A DNA stretch of 64,000 bases from Erodium maritimum. Lineage: Eukaryota > Streptophyta > Magnoliopsida > Geraniales > Geraniaceae. The DNA lies in assembly GCA_963921825.1 (NCBI GenBank), contig OY997592.1, positions 32,854,252 to 32,918,251 on the forward strand, given 5' to 3'. Under the pieces are notes generated by a model, which had not been told where the DNA came from, did no database searches, and saw only the letters and a program-made list of their open reading frames with translations. Positions 21,746 to 34,459 of this stretch are shown here, piece after piece. Each line of letters starts with the position of its first letter. Within the stretch, counting starts at the first letter, position 1. Both the position numbers and the translations under genes were made by a program.

Positions 21746-22792
21746 ATCTCCCACTTTCCCTAGTTCCAATCTAAATTCCAATATATTCTTATTGACTTGA
21801 CATGACTAACATGATCTGGCAGCTATAGTGCCTTAGTCAACGGATTGCCTATGTTATCATCAATTGCAATATTGGTGATCTTCACTTCACCTCGGTTCAG
21901 TATTTCGCTGATGAGGGTGATTTGTCGCAGTACATGTTTGGATTTTTTATGAGAACTGGGCTTTTAGCTTGCGCAATGGCCTTTTTGTTATCGCAAAATA
22001 TATTCATCGGGCTGGATGGGTTTTTAATTACACCCAACCCTGCTGTGAATTTCCAAATACCCAAAGCCTCCTTACCTACCTCTACAGCAATCATGTACTC
22101 GACATCTATCGTAGATTTGGTGACGGTATCTTTCTTTACACTCTCTCAGCTAAAAGATCCGCCTTCCATCATAAACACATATCCTGACTGACTTCTAAAA
22201 TCATCTGGATTTGTCTTGAAACTAGCGTCTACATATCCATCGACGACTAGTTCAACATCATCTTTCCCCAAGGTTAGACTGATGTATGTTGGTACAACTT
22301 AAGGCATACGAGACGTCCGGTCTTATACATATCATGGAATATATGATCGATCCTGCCCCCAAGCGCATGGAGTTCTCATCATCCTATCATCTCATCAAGT
22401 GCCTTAGGACACTAAGTCTTGTTGAGATACATGTCTGACTTAAACCCAATACCCTCTTGGTGCGGTTTCTATATATCTTAATCCCTGAGATATAAGCAGC
22501 ATGGCCTAAGTCCTTTATTAAGAAACACTTCCTCAACCAAACTTTTAGCCTCGTGCAAGGTTGGGATGTCGTTTCCAATGAGCAGCAGAAAGGCAATCTT
22601 GCTCCCACTAGCCTTGTTATAAATGCAAGGTTCATCTTCATTATTTATAATGCCAAATCCAATTACAACTTCATCAAAACGAGGGTTCCAACTCCAAGAA
22701 GTTTGTTTCAATCCATAAATGAATCTCTACAACTTACAAATATTTCCCTTATTCTTCGGATCGTCAAAACCTTTGGGCTGAGACATACAAAC
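21746..22792 (-). pseudogene. Copia-B RNase H and RT C-terminal half
   Basis: The minus strand shows RNase H with GIWKFTAGLGVIKNPSSP and FCDNKKAIAQAKS (21897-22094), then the shared -1 frameshift after that motif. RT pieces KIAFLLL and IGNDIPTLHE abut directly at 22579/22580, without the Y-x-D-D box. SRSWNPRFDE and the reverse transcript up to the KGKIYKL region end at the Copia-C insertion. Confidence 0.88.
22788..22792. repeat. Target-site duplication of Copia-C, left (caaac)
   Basis: A perfect match to caaac at 55678-55682. The uninterrupted site is seen in Copia-E at about 61264-61270 (acatacaaacgt), so the two flanks of Copia-B rejoin exactly. Confidence 0.95.
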
Positions 22793-24434
22793 TGTTGGGT
22801 CTCGAGGTAGGGTTGGAGATGAACCAACTCGCAGCGGAAATCAATGAAAACCAAGAGAAGATTAAAACTATGAGACAACTAACAAATAATGGATTCACAA
22901 GAGAAAAATACAACACTATTTCTTACCAAAACAAGAACACCGGGTAACGAATGATTGGCTTGAGTCCCCAAGACGCTTACGTATCCACATGGGAATCAAA
23001 GCCACGTAGTTCTTCTCTTTGAGGACTCAAGAACACAAAAATGGAGGTGGGAGCTTGATTTGACCGAAATTGCAAGGGGGAGGATGGAGAAGTTGTGTTC
23101 CCTATTCTTTTCTTGTGTTTTTTATGTTGAAAAAAGATGACTTAAGCATAACAAACCCCATACTTGTCCAACTAAAGGCATGGGACAAGCATGGTGACAA
23201 GTAAGGCGAAATAGGACAAAGTATGTCTAGACAAGATGGGGTTAGGTGGTGAATCACCAACACCTTAATCTTTGTCATGCTTACTTAGTACTAATTAATC
23301 AACACTTGATTAGTTAGTTCCATGGGACTTGATTGCATGGGCCTTTCATGGGCCTCTTGGAACATGGCCCGTGGCCATTTCCAACGAGGTCCCGTGATTC
23401 GCTCATCGCCTCAGGGCCTTCCATACCGGAAATTTCCAACATTATCCAATGCGATCAATCCCAAGACTCCAAGCCTTGTCTTGATCCGTAAAGTCATATT
23501 CACTTACGGTACATGACCCAAAACCCAGTTTTGGTCATGTCCCGAGACATCTCCCTTTTGGCCATTATCGATAAATGTGTCAATGAGTTTCACCCTCCGG
23601 TGTGACCCTTAGGTTTATTCATGTCAATAGGTCAACGCAAAATCCCATTTTACTTGATCCTATATAAGTGGCAACTAACGAGACTTTAGTAGTGCCTAAC
23701 ACTACATAACGAATCGACCCTGTCGATTCTAACATTTCCGTCGTCTATGTCACTATCCTTTTATCTCCGATATCCTTATTGAGATAAGGCATAGAGTCGT
23801 CATCCTTATTATTCTCAATCACTGTTCCTTGATATGGGAGATGATTGAATATATGATACCTAATATCATGTGCAAGGTCATGCTATTCTTTCAGTCACTC
23901 TCGATCAAGCGGCCGAGAACCGATATATTTCCCATACCTCAGTATGAGGGATAAATCCCTTAGCCAACTTTCGTGTCACTCATGTAGCCCGTCCCCAAGC
24001 CAATCCTGGATGTTAAGGAAGCCCTGTTACGGAAAACGTTAAGCTCAAGTCAAACTCATTTGTTGACTACATAGCGATCACAAAGACTCTTTGGTCTAAG
24101 GATACATGACAAGCTACAATACTAAATATGTTCATGACTTAATCTATGGCACATATTCAGGGTGGGTCGTCCAATATCATGTCCCACATGATATCTATGA
24201 TCAGACTCCAGAATCCCATTCCAATGACTAACAGAACGTAAGCCATAAAGAGCCATCTTTCATACTAGTCGCTTCTAGTGAAGCTTTGTTGACTAGGGAC
24301 GCATCGAGTGTGATCTATCTCGATCTATGGTTCTATTCGCATGGTGGGTATAGATCAGAACACACATCGATATATTACTCCAACACATAAGTAATATAAA
24401 GCCACTTTTATTTTATTTCTGATGATATATATAT
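22793..24434 (-). mobile_element. Copia-C 3' LTR, outer end deleted
   Basis: It starts tgttgggtctcgagg and follows the family LTR to about 24434. There a deletion removes the outer terminus, the polypurine tract and the start of the adjoining 3' untranslated segment, joining gatgatatatat directly to sequence just upstream of RNase H. Confidence 0.88.
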
Positions 24435-25980
24435 AGGTGATCATCAGTTGCAATATAGGTGATCTTCACTACACCTCGGTTTAGTATTTATCTGATGACG
24501 TGGATATGCTGTAGTACATGTTTGGATTTTTTATGCGATCTGGGCTGTTAGCTTGCGTCATGACCCTTGTGTTGTCGCAAAATAGATTCACTGAGTTGGA
24601 TATGTTTTTAATTACACCCAACCCTGCCGTGAATTTCCAAATCCACATAGCCTCCTTTGCTGCCTCTACAGCAACCATGTACTCCGCCTCTATCATAGAT
24701 TCGGCGATGGTAGCTTTCTTTATGCTCTCCCAGCTAAAAGCTCTGCCATTCAGCGTTAACATATGTCCTGACTAACTTTTAAAGTCATCTGGATCCGTTT
24801 GGAAAACTAGTGTCTACTTATTCTTCGACGACTAGTTCAGCATCATCTATCCCCAAGGGTTAGACTGATGTCTGCTGGTACAATACAAGGCATACGAAAC
24901 GTCCGGTCTCGTATATGTCATGGAATATATGATCGATCCTGCCCCCTAGGGGCATGGGATTCACATCATCCTTTTCAGATCATCAAGTGTTTTAGGACAC
25001 CGAGTCTTGATAAAATGAACGACGTGACGAGTGAGTAAGAATCCTTTCTTTGAATCGAGCATTGAGAACCCACTCAATGCCTTGTTCACATAAGTGTTAT
25101 GACTTAATCCCAAGACCCTCTTGGTGTGATCTCTATATATCTTTATCCCTAAGATATAAGGAGCATCGCCTAAGTCTTATATTGTGAAATACTTCCTCAA
25201 CCAAGCTTATAGTCTCGAGCAAAGTTGGGATGTCGTCTCCAATGAGCACCAGATAGGAAATCTTTCTCCCACAAGCCTTCTTACAAACACAAGGGTCATC
25301 CTCGTTCTTGATGAAGCCAAATCTATTTACCGGTTCATCAAAACGAAGGTTCCAACTCCGAGAAGCTTGTTTCAATCCACAAATGGATTTCAACAACTTA
25401 TAAATATATCCCTTTATTCTTCGGATCGTCAAAACCTTCAGGCTGAGACATACAAACGCCATCAGTCAAATTCCCGTTTAAAAGCGGTTATGACATCCAC
25501 TTGTCATATCTCGTAATCAAGATACAAGACTATGTCAAGAAGAATCTGGATAGATTTGACCATGGCCATTGGAGAGAAGGTTTCCTCATAGTCCATCCCT
25601 TGGATCTTCCTATAACTTTTCGCAACCAGTTGGGCCTTATAGGTCCGAGGGTTGCCGTCCATGTCCATCTTCACCTTGAAGATCCATTTGCATCTGATGG
25701 TCCTCACACCATCGACGGGATCAACCAATTCCCAGACTTGGTTGTTCGACGTGGACTGCATTTCCTCTCTCATGGCTCCTAGCCATAACTCGAAGTCGGG
25801 CCCATCCACAGCTTCTTGAAAGGTGGCTGGATCCTCATGATCCACCATTAGCTCACAGTCCCCTCCAGGCACAAAATAACTATATCTCGGAGGTGGGTGA
25901 TTGATCCTTCCACATCGCCTTGGACCTTCATGAATTGTTACAGGAATTGGTTCCTGCTCTACGACCACTTTTGGCTCATT
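24435..25980 (-). pseudogene. Copia-C RNase H and reverse transcriptase
   Basis: RNase H is at 24481-24762 (EYMVAVEAAKEAMWIWKF and FCDNTRVMTQANS, with the shared frameshift just after). RT C-terminal half is at 25133-25462 with YIYKLLKSICGLKQASRSW, and KISYLVL joined to IGDDIPTL at 25243/25244, so the catalytic box is absent. The RT N-terminal half at 25504-25968 is a clean 154-codon frame: WLGAMREEMQS, VRTIRCKWIFKVKMDMDG and LVAKSYRKIQGMDYEE. The frames are separated by stops, so no full RT can be made. Confidence 0.9.
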
Positions 25981-26039
25981 TACTGGATTGTCAAGTGGTT
26001 CAGATGGATCTATACCATCTTGAATTTCTTCTAGATGTA

Positions 26040-27060
26040 CAGTCCTCCCACTAACGTCTTTGGAAACAAATTACTTTTCCATGAAGACCCTACCCCTAGC
26101 GAACAACACCATGTTCTCACTGGGTTTGTAGAAGTGGTATCCCCTTGTTACTTCGGGATACCCCAGGAATGTGCATTTCTCATATCTTGGTTCGAGCTTA
26201 GTCGAAACCAAACGTTTCACATAAGCCTCGCAACCCCAGACCCTTGGAAATGACAAAATGTGCTTCTTCCCGTAGCATTTCCAAAATGGTGTCCTTTCCA
26301 CACCCTTCGTCAAAGCCCTATTCACCATGAACGCAACCGTCTCCAAAGCATAACCCCGGAAAGAAATTAGGAGATCAGTCCAACTGATCATGGAACGGAC
26401 TATTGTCTAACAATGTCTGATTTCTCCGTTCGGCTACACCTTTCAGCTACAGTGTCCCAGGAGGAGTCCATTCCAAAAGGATCCCCTTCTTTGTTAGATG
26501 ATCTAATAACTCTGTAGTGAAGTATTTTCCACCTCGATCCAATCGAAGTGCCTTCATACCTTTCCCGAGCTGGTTTTCTACTTCAGTCTTAAACTCTTTG
26601 AATTCATCAAAAGTTTCAGACTTATTTCTCATCGAATAGATATAATCATATTTACTATAATCGATAGTAAATGTGATAAAGTAGCTAAAACCCCTCTTGG
26701 CAAGCGAACTTAGTGGTCTACACACATCCGAGTGTATTAGCCCCAATAATTCACATGTCCTTTCACCGCAACCGATGAATGGCGCTTTAGTAATTTTGTC
26801 CATTAAACAAGCCTCACACCTATCAATCGAATGAAATTCGAACAGACTTAAAAGTCCGCACTTCTGAAGTACTGATATTCGTTTTTGTTTATACGACCCC
26901 AATGACAGTGCATTATAAGAGCTTGAGGCATTGTTACCCGTATATAATATTTACAATTCTCCAACCATGTTAGCACTAACATAAAACATATCATTGCATA
27001 AAATATTGAAAATAAAAATTATATCCTTCCTTGTCTAACATGGACAGGAATATAATTTTC
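26040..27060 (-). pseudogene. Copia-C integrase and GAG-pre-integrase remnant
   Basis: Frame 26447-26902 reads LQKCGLLSLFEFHSIDRC and CLMDKITKAPF (zinc-binding Cys pair), then LLGLIHSDVCRPLSS and FITFTIDYSKYDYIY, LRLDRGGKYF. The catalytic first Asp (HSDVC) is kept, and VAERRNR after the stop keeps the Glu. TAG at 26447-26449 ends the frame at the position shared with B, D and E. The C-terminal frame 26071-26391 holds FPRVWGCEAYVKRLVSTKLE and FLGYPEVTRGYHFY. Confidence 0.9.
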
Positions 27061-27858
27061 CTACTAAAAGTAGGTATGCAATATACATTATGTAGCACAA
27101 AACTAGGCCTCTTGACAAAGCAAGACTTATGGATCCTACAAAAATTGCCACAACTCTGAGGTCCATTTTATACTTTTCAAGCTTCTCTTACTTTCCTGTC
27201 ATTGCACGTCAGTGCATATGTGCGATTCATCCCCGTTATCCAAGTAGAGAGATGTAGCTTTATAAAGTTAGTACCTGATGAAGGCGCATTCCCCCTGCCC
27301 TTCTTCAGATCATCAGGTTTTTTCCCGCAATTCCTTTTCCGTTGACTAGGCTTCTAGCAATAGAGGCAGAAATTCTCATCCTCCTTAGCCTTCCTTAAGG
27401 ACCCCGGTCCTAGGAGGGTTACGAGTGATCAAGTGTCTCAACTTTCATCCCAAGTGCGCATGGGCCTTGCCCTTGCCACTACCAGTTTCCTTATTGAAAT
27501 TGGATCCCTTTTCTTCCCAGCAGTTACAAACCCACCATGTAACTCTGATATGGTCATGTCCATATCGTGCATGTGATAGTTCATGATGAACTCAAAAACC
27601 TATGCACGAGGAAAGGAGCGCAAAAACCTATCTACTGTCATCTCTGACTCTATCTTAAGACCCATTCCATTAAGACGTGAGATGCCCCTTCATTTTCTGG
27701 ACACGAGGGATAGACTTGTCAAGGACATATTCTTTGCGTTCAGACTTGAGGACTATCCTCAAAATTCTGTACCAGTCCAAATAGTTTGTCCCATTCAGCT
27801 TGACCCTGTCAAGAATGGTTTTTAATGACAACCTATTAATGTTCGTTGAATTTTCCAT
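27061..27858 (-). pseudogene. Copia-C protease and gag remnant
   Basis: Gag starts at ATG 27856-27858 and runs to a stop after KMKGHLTS (LSLKTILDRVKLNGTNYLDW, YVLDKSIPRVQ). A later segment in another frame carries EFIMNYHMHDMDMTISELHG (near 27540-27595), the middle of a copia gag. The segment lost in A, D and E is therefore still present here. The protease site near 27230 is badly decayed. Confidence 0.82.
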
Positions 27859-29257
27859 TTGATCTGAAACAGATAAAACTCAATCAGTAAACTGAATAAA
27901 TTTTATGAAGATCAAGCTTAAACACCAACAATCGATTCTACTCCTTTAGAATCTGAAACCAAGATCCTTGATTCACTCGATTAAGCTAAAGTAATGCTCA
28001 CCACTTAATCGAGCTATGTAGGTAGGACTCCATCCAATCACATCCAATGTAACTCTTCGCTAGGGCATGTACTTATGTACACGGCTTACCCTATCTGTTA
28101 CCCTAGCTCAACCTCAGGCTAAGAATCGTACTCGGGTCCACCAATTTTCAACTATGGCCAGTCACTATGTAGGTGCTCCGCAAATCCGCACGACACCCAC
28201 ATATGTCGTCCAAACCTACTACCCCGCTTTCCCATGGATGCTCCTCTAATGCGCACGACACCCATAGGACGGGGAGGTAGTAAGGTGTTGATAATTGGGA
28301 GTTATCAGACATGACCCGTTTTTATTTTTCTGGTTGTGTTTAAAACTTTTGGCACATCTCAGATGCGATGAGCACATCAACTACTTTCCAAATGTAATGA
28401 TGCCTTCAATTACATACAATGTAATTCTTCCTTCCAACCCGTCAACTACATCCAATGTAATGACGGTTCTAAGGGCTCACAAACAAGGATTAAAATTCCA
28501 ATTTTATCTTTGCATGTGAGGTGATATGCTCGGTAAATAAAGTTAAAGCATGCAATTCTAAAACACATAGAATTAATCATGCATAAACTAAACCAAGTAT
28601 AAAGCGATAAATGTGCACATAATAGCCCCCTAAACTAACACCCACTAGCTTCTTGAGCTCCATCGACTCCAAGCCGATGCCAACACCCGAAAAGCCACCA
28701 AAAGACCTTTTCGCCCTTTCTTCGTCTTGAGAAAAATATTACAATTTAATATCCGACTCGCAGATCGGAAATCAATAAATATTACAAATAAGTGGTACGA
28801 CAACCACACCTTGAAAGAATAATTACACACTAACTTTAACGACTCGTAGACCGTGAAAAGCAATAAGTAATTAAATCGAGCTCGGGGATATTATGTACAC
28901 CATGCCAACATCACATCACACATCGTGTTATCAACAATCATTTTATCAAACGTCATGTGATTTTCCGGTTTGAACTAATAGCCAAGTTCCGAAATTTTTT
29001 GATCCTCGGTTTATCGAAACCGTTCAAAAATGAAACTTTTGAACATTTGGTCTTCGAGTTCGTCACGATGGTTCCAAACTCGTCATAACTAACGAAACTG
29101 TTCAGCTTTGGCATATCAACCATCCAATGGTCATGCTCGGCCTAGCTCCGTCCAACGGAACCCAGGAGAGTCCCGCTCCCGAGACACGAAAAATCAAATT
29201 TTTTCAAAATTTCCAGATTTGAAATAATTTTCAAAAATTCATTTTACATGGATTAAA
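27859..29257 (-). other. Copia-C leader, first part
   Basis: It aligns with the Copia-A and Copia-D leaders; no conserved frame. It is interrupted at 29257 by the Tekay element and resumes at 46772. Confidence 0.85.
29253..29257. repeat. Target-site duplication of the Tekay element, left (ttaaa)
   Basis: Matches ttaaa at 46767-46771. In Copia-A the same leader reads acatgcattaactccataaa (8260-8278), showing the uninterrupted target. Confidence 0.93.
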
Positions 29258-32114
29258 TGTCACGCCCCAAATTCAGTAGAACCGAACCCGGAACGCGAAC
29301 ATTTAGTTTGATAAAACATTTTCAAACCTTTAAATAAAACACTTTAGAACCACCATTTACTTAAACAAAATAATTATTTACAACTCAAAAGTACGTCCCA
29401 ACAAGCGGACAAAATACAAGGCGTACGTCACTAGACTCAAAAGGAAACCCGGACTCCAGCTCCTAGCTCTTCAAGCTTCGAGAGCTCACCTAGTCCGTCC
29501 CACGACCAACACCTGTAGGAAAAGCAGCTAGGGGTGAGCATTCGCTCACCACCATGGATAACAAAGTGACTACGGCATACTAGCAGACAATGCCGGTAAC
29601 ACCAACAACAAACCCAACACCGGGGACTACTATCCCCCAACTGGAGTAACCCGACTGACACACAACTGTTACTTTCCTCAATCAACTCAACACTCGGACC
29701 CGTAATGAATACCTGACACAGCGGTTACGAATTCCACCAAAGACTCAAAAGATAAACATGCAACACCCAAGATCACAAAGGATCGCATACCAAACAAGAT
29801 CGCAAAGGATCGCACTCCAGCTACTCAGTACCGGTTGCTAACCGGCTGGGCTTGAGCCTGCCTCACGCAACTTCCCCCGGTCTCTGTCGGGCCAGGCGGT
29901 CGACCTGTTAGCGATATATACCGAGATACTTTTCCGATAGCTAGTAGGGAGGGGAGCAACCATCCATCGCCGATGAATGCACCCCTTTTCCGGTGGTTAA
30001 CCCGGAAGGCGGCCCAAGCCCCACGACACGTGGCCCCAGGACACCTTTCTTGTCAGGCGGGCCCCCAACCTCGTCTGAACATGCACACGCGCGCGAACCA
30101 CGGGACCCCTTTCTTGTCAGGCGGGCCCCCAACCTCGAGCAGAGACTGTCCACAACCAAAGTCAACAAACAGCAACAACACAGGTTCAACAACCCCACGG
30201 GCACTCATGGCCACCCAAGACACCAACGGTACAACACGGGTTCAACAACCCCACCGTTACTCAAGGCCACCCAAGACACACCAACAGTAAGACACGGGCA
30301 CTCATGGCCACCCAAGACACAATCAGTAAAGTACGGGCTCTCATGGCCACCCAAGACACAGATAGTAAAGTACGGGCTCTCATGGCCACCCAAGACACAA
30401 ACACTAAAGTACGGGCTCTCATGGCCACCCAAGACACAAACTAAACAATCAACCTCTGGGCATAACCAAATGCCTCCAGTAATTCTAATATCGAAAGTTC
30501 ACTGCTCCTACGACACTACTAAGTGTCACATGCATTTCTATTGTTCGATACGTTCCCGTATCATACGACACCACCCGGTGTCGCCTGCCTTTCTATTATT
30601 CGATAAACTTACTTAACCCACGACACTTCGGTGTCACATGCATTTCTACTATTAACTTTCCCTAATCAGGGCCGAGATCCGGCTACTTTTCCCTACCTCG
30701 TAACGCTTTCCCAAAAGTCCACAACCAAGCTCCGGCGTGCTCGCGATAACTTGCCTAGCTTTCCCTTTCCGCGGTCCTCGGTACGATCTAACAAGATCAC
30801 AATTAAAACACTTTTAAGTTTGCAGACAAAGCTGAATTTTAATGAATTTGACGCCCAAACTCAACCCCGACAATGTCGATCACTCCCAAACTTCCCAATT
30901 ACTCGACATTGTCAATAATGGGCTCGGAAAAGCCCGATTCGCCCGGCTCGGCGAATCTGCCCGGGTTTTGAAAACGCCCTTCTGGGGCTCCGAAAATTCC
31001 CGTTTTCGTTTCTACGGTCTTAGAATAATTCAAGGGTTCCTATGCACTCGACGGAATCAAATTCCGACTTCCGAGTCATTTAATTTTCGCTTAAAGTTTC
31101 TAAACCCGAAATTCCAACTTTAACAATGTAATTACGAAATTCGTTCCGGGTGTGAATTAACGACTTGGGGATCGTCCTAAACCACCCAAACACGAAAACC
31201 CCAGACCCGGGCAAGTGGGCCCCACACGGCCACAATAGAAAAATTCCCTTTTTGCCCCAAAACGTTCCTAACGAACCTCAAACCTCAACCATTCATCTTT
31301 AAACCAATCTTAATCAAAACCCAACCTTAATCAAATCGTTTAAACTCAAACCCTAAAATTCAAACGTATCAAAACGAAAATTGATTAGGTGCTCACCGTA
31401 GGGATTGACGACGGGATGACGAATCATCAATAGTTGAGTCGATCGGTCGGTCGGATCGTTGGGAGATCATCAAAATCTCCCCTTTTCTTTCCTTTTCTCT
31501 CCTTCCCTTTCTCTCTCTTCTTTCTATCTCCATTTCTCTTTTTTTTGAACAATTGCAACACTAACTCAATCTTTCCTTTTTAATTTGTTTTAAAACAAAC
31601 AACTACCCCTTTATTTACAAAACTACCACTCAAGTCTCAAATTTGTTTTGTCTAATAAACCTAACACCACCACTTTGGTGACATGTGGCAAGTGGGTCCC
31701 ATCCCTTTTTTGAAAATATCTTCTAGATATTTTTCAATCAGATTCGCGAAATTCGGACGTTTCAGGCCCCGAACGGGCACTTTTTCCAAGAAATTACGAA
31801 ACTTCACGGGCTACAAGGAAACGGCTCAACTAAGACTGCTGCGACGACGGCTAAGCTTTTTGGATCCAAAACGGTCATCGAATGGACCAAAACGTCGCTC
31901 GGTTGACTTTTCCAGCGAAAAGTCAACATTTCCCAAATTGGTCAGAAAGTTGCCCTGAGTCCCCCGGAACTCACCTTGGTCGATATCGGGGTCAACTTAA
32001 GTCTGGTATGACCCTCGGGGTCAAATTTAGGTTCACTTAAGTGTCTGTCTAAAAATTTTAAATTTTCCTGTTTTTCGCCGATTTGACTGCCGTTGACCGG
32101 GAGTGGTTCTTACA
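29258..32114 (-). mobile_element. Tekay 3' LTR (2857 bp)
   Basis: Bounded by tgtcacgcccc and ...gtggttcttaca. Against the 5' LTR (2856 bp) it differs at a few percent of positions by eye, with about five differences in the first 100 bp and fewer elsewhere. It contains the inverted repeat at 29534-29549, the minisatellite near 30190-30450 and a pyrimidine tract near 31480-31550. Open frames across the minisatellite are artefacts. Confidence 0.94.
30190..30450 (-). repeat. Minisatellite of the Tekay 3' LTR
   Basis: Units carry ggccacccaagacac; the last ones repeat every 37-38 bp (ctcatggccacccaagacac at about 30299, 30338, 30379 and 30418). The 5' LTR has the same arrangement at 44840-45095, so no unit change has occurred between the pair since insertion, as far as I can see. 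Confidence 0.85.
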
Positions 32115-32226
32115 ATCTACCCCCCTTAAAGGAATTACGTCCGCGAAATTTAAAACAGACGTACCTCAGGAGTCGAACTAATCGGGGTACTTTGCGCGGA
32201 CCTCGTCCTCGCGGTCCCAAGTCGAC
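32115..32226 (-). pseudogene. Tekay polypurine tract and chromodomain tail
   Basis: The minus strand reads ESTWDREDEVRAKYPD then stop: the C-terminal end of a chromovirus integrase chromodomain (TW-x-x-E pattern ending in YP). It is followed by gcggacgtaattcctttaag and a run of Gs just before the LTR at 32114. That tract is the usual plus-strand primer of plant chromoviruses. The rest of the chromodomain and the GPY/F module are missing at the Copia-D junction. Confidence 0.88.
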
Positions 32227-32920
32227 TCGAGACAAGGCTTGGAGTCTTGGGATTGATTGCGTCGGATAATGTTGGACATTTCCGGTATGGAAGGCATGTG
32301 GGCGATGAGCGAATCACGGGACCTCGTTGGAAATGGCCACGTGCCATGTTCCAAGAGGCCCATGAAAGGCCCATGCAACCAAGGCCCATGGAACTAATTA
32401 ATCAAGTCTTGATTAATTAGTACTAAGTAAGCAAGACAAGGATTAAGGTGTTGGTGATTCACCACCTAACCCAATCTTGTCTTGCCATACTTTGTCCTAT
32501 TTACACCTTACTTGACACCATACTTGTCCCATGCCTTTAGTTGGACAAGTATGGGTTTTGTTATGTTTAAGTCATCTTTTTTCAACATAACAAACACTAG
32601 ACAAGAATAGGAAACACATTTTCTCTCCCTCTTCCATGGCCATTTCGGGTTTGGCTAGTTTCCTCCTCCATTTTTGTGTTCTTGAGTCCTCAAAGAGAAG
32701 AACTACGTGGCTTTGATTCCCATGTGGATACGTAGGCGTCTTGGAGACTCAAGCCAATCATTCGTTACCCGGTGTTCTTGTTTTGGTAAGAACTAGTGCT
32801 GAAATTTTCTCTTGTGAATCCATTCTTTGTTAGTTGTTTCATGGTTTTAATCGTCTCTTGGTTTTCATTGATTTTCCGCTGCGAGTTGGTTCATCTCCAA
32901 CCTTACCTCGAGACCCAACA
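32227..32920 (+). mobile_element. Copia-D 5' LTR, first 994 bp missing
   Basis: It begins abruptly at tcgagacaaggcttgg, equal to position 38982 of the 3' LTR, and ends gagacccaaca. The junction with the Tekay chromodomain shares the bases tcgag. Since the Tekay side also lacks sequence, one deletion spanning the insertion edge explains both losses. Confidence 0.93.
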
Positions 32921-32921
32921 G

Positions 32922-32933
32922 TGGTATCAGAGC
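32922..32933 (+). other. Copia-D primer-binding site
   Basis: tggtatcagagc, one base after the 5' LTR end; complementary to initiator methionine tRNA. Intact, unlike that of Copia-C (one change). Confidence 0.95.
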
Positions 32934-34459
32934 CGTGCTACCTTCGGGATTCACAAGACGGTGTTCAAAGTTTCGGTTTTGCTTGAAAGTTTCGTTTTTG
33001 TATGTTGTTTTGCTAAATTGTTTGATAACATGTTTTAAATTATTGTTTATGGATTTAATGCATGTAAAATGAATTTTTGAAAATTATTTCAAATCTGGAA
33101 ATTTTGAAAAAAATTTGATTTTTCGGGTCTCGGGAGCGGGACTCTCGGGGAGCCGAAACCGGGACCGAACGGGGCTCCGTTGGACGGAGCTAGGCCAAGC
33201 ATGACCATTGGATGGTTGATATGCCAAGGCTAAACCGTTTTGTTAGTTATGACGAGTTTGGAACCGTCATGATGAACTCGAAGATCAAATGTTCAAAAGT
33301 TTCATTTTTGAACGGTTTCGATAAACCGAGCATCAAAAAATTTCGAAACTTGGCTATTAATTAAAACCGGAAAATCACATGATGTTTGATAACACGATGT
33401 GTGATGTGATGTTGGCATGGTGTACATAATAGCCCCGAGCTCAATTTAATTATTTATCGCTTTTCACGGCCTGCGAGCCGTTAGAGTTAACGTGTAATTA
33501 TTCTTTCAAGGTGTGGTCGTTGAACCACTTGTTTGTAATATTTATTTATTCCCGACCTGCGAGTCGTGTATTAAATTGTAATATTTTACTCAAGACGAAG
33601 AAAGGGCGAAAAGGTCATTTGGTGGCTTTTCGGGTGTTGGCATCGGCTTGGAGTCGGTGGAGCTCAAGAAGCTAGTGGGAGTTAGTTTAGGGGGCTATTA
33701 TGTGCACATTTATCGCTTTATGCTTGGTTTAGTTTATGCATGATTAATTCTATGTGTTTTAGAATTGCATGCTTAACTTTATTTACCGAGCATATCACCT
33801 CATATGCAAAGATAAAATTGGAATTTTAATCCTTGTGTGTGAACCCTTAGAACCGTCATTGCATTGGATGTAGTTGACGGGTTCAAAGGAAGAATTACAT
33901 TGGATGTAATTTGAGGCATCATTGCATTTGGAATGTAGTTGATGTGCTCATCGCATCTTGGATGTGCCAAAGTTTTGAACACAACTGGACAAGTAAAAGC
34001 GGGTCATGTCCGATACCTCCCAATCATCAACACCTTACTACCTCCCCGTCCTATGGTTGTCGTGCGCATTAGCGGAGCATCCATGGGGAAGCGGGGTAGT
34101 AGGTTTGGACGACATATGTGGGTGTCGTGCGCATTAGCGGAGCACCTACATAGTGACGAGCCATAGTTGAAAATTGGTGGACCCGACTACGATTCTCGGC
34201 CTGAGGTTGAGCTAGGGTAACAGATAGGGTAAGTCGTGTACATAAGTACATACCCTAGCCAAGAGTCACATTGGATGTGATTGGATGGAGTCCTACCTAC
34301 ATAGCTCGATTAAGTGGTGAGCATTAGTTCAGCTTAATCGAGTGAATCAAGGATCTTGGTTTCAGATTCTAAAGGTTTAGAATTGATTGTTGGTGTTTAA
34401 GCTTGATTTTCATAAAATTTATTCAGTTTACTGATTGAATTTTATCTGTTGTAGATCAA
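32934..34459 (+). other. Copia-D untranslated leader (1526 nt)
   Basis: It lies between primer site and gag ATG. It is long for a copia leader and closely matches the leaders of A, C and E, with no shared open frame. It contains inverted short motifs (aatgtagttga/ttacatccaatgtaa type) near 33860-33960 and short repeats of ggtgtcgtgcgcattagcgg (near 34050 and 34120). Likely cis-acting RNA sequence, by inference. Confidence 0.7.

Noticed and set aside
29993-30616. Open frames of up to 207 codons across LTR minisatellites (also 44681-45094 and 52309-52632)
   Set aside because: They consist of translated 37- or 60-bp units (SWPPKTQ or MATQDT type) and exist because unit lengths keep a frame open.
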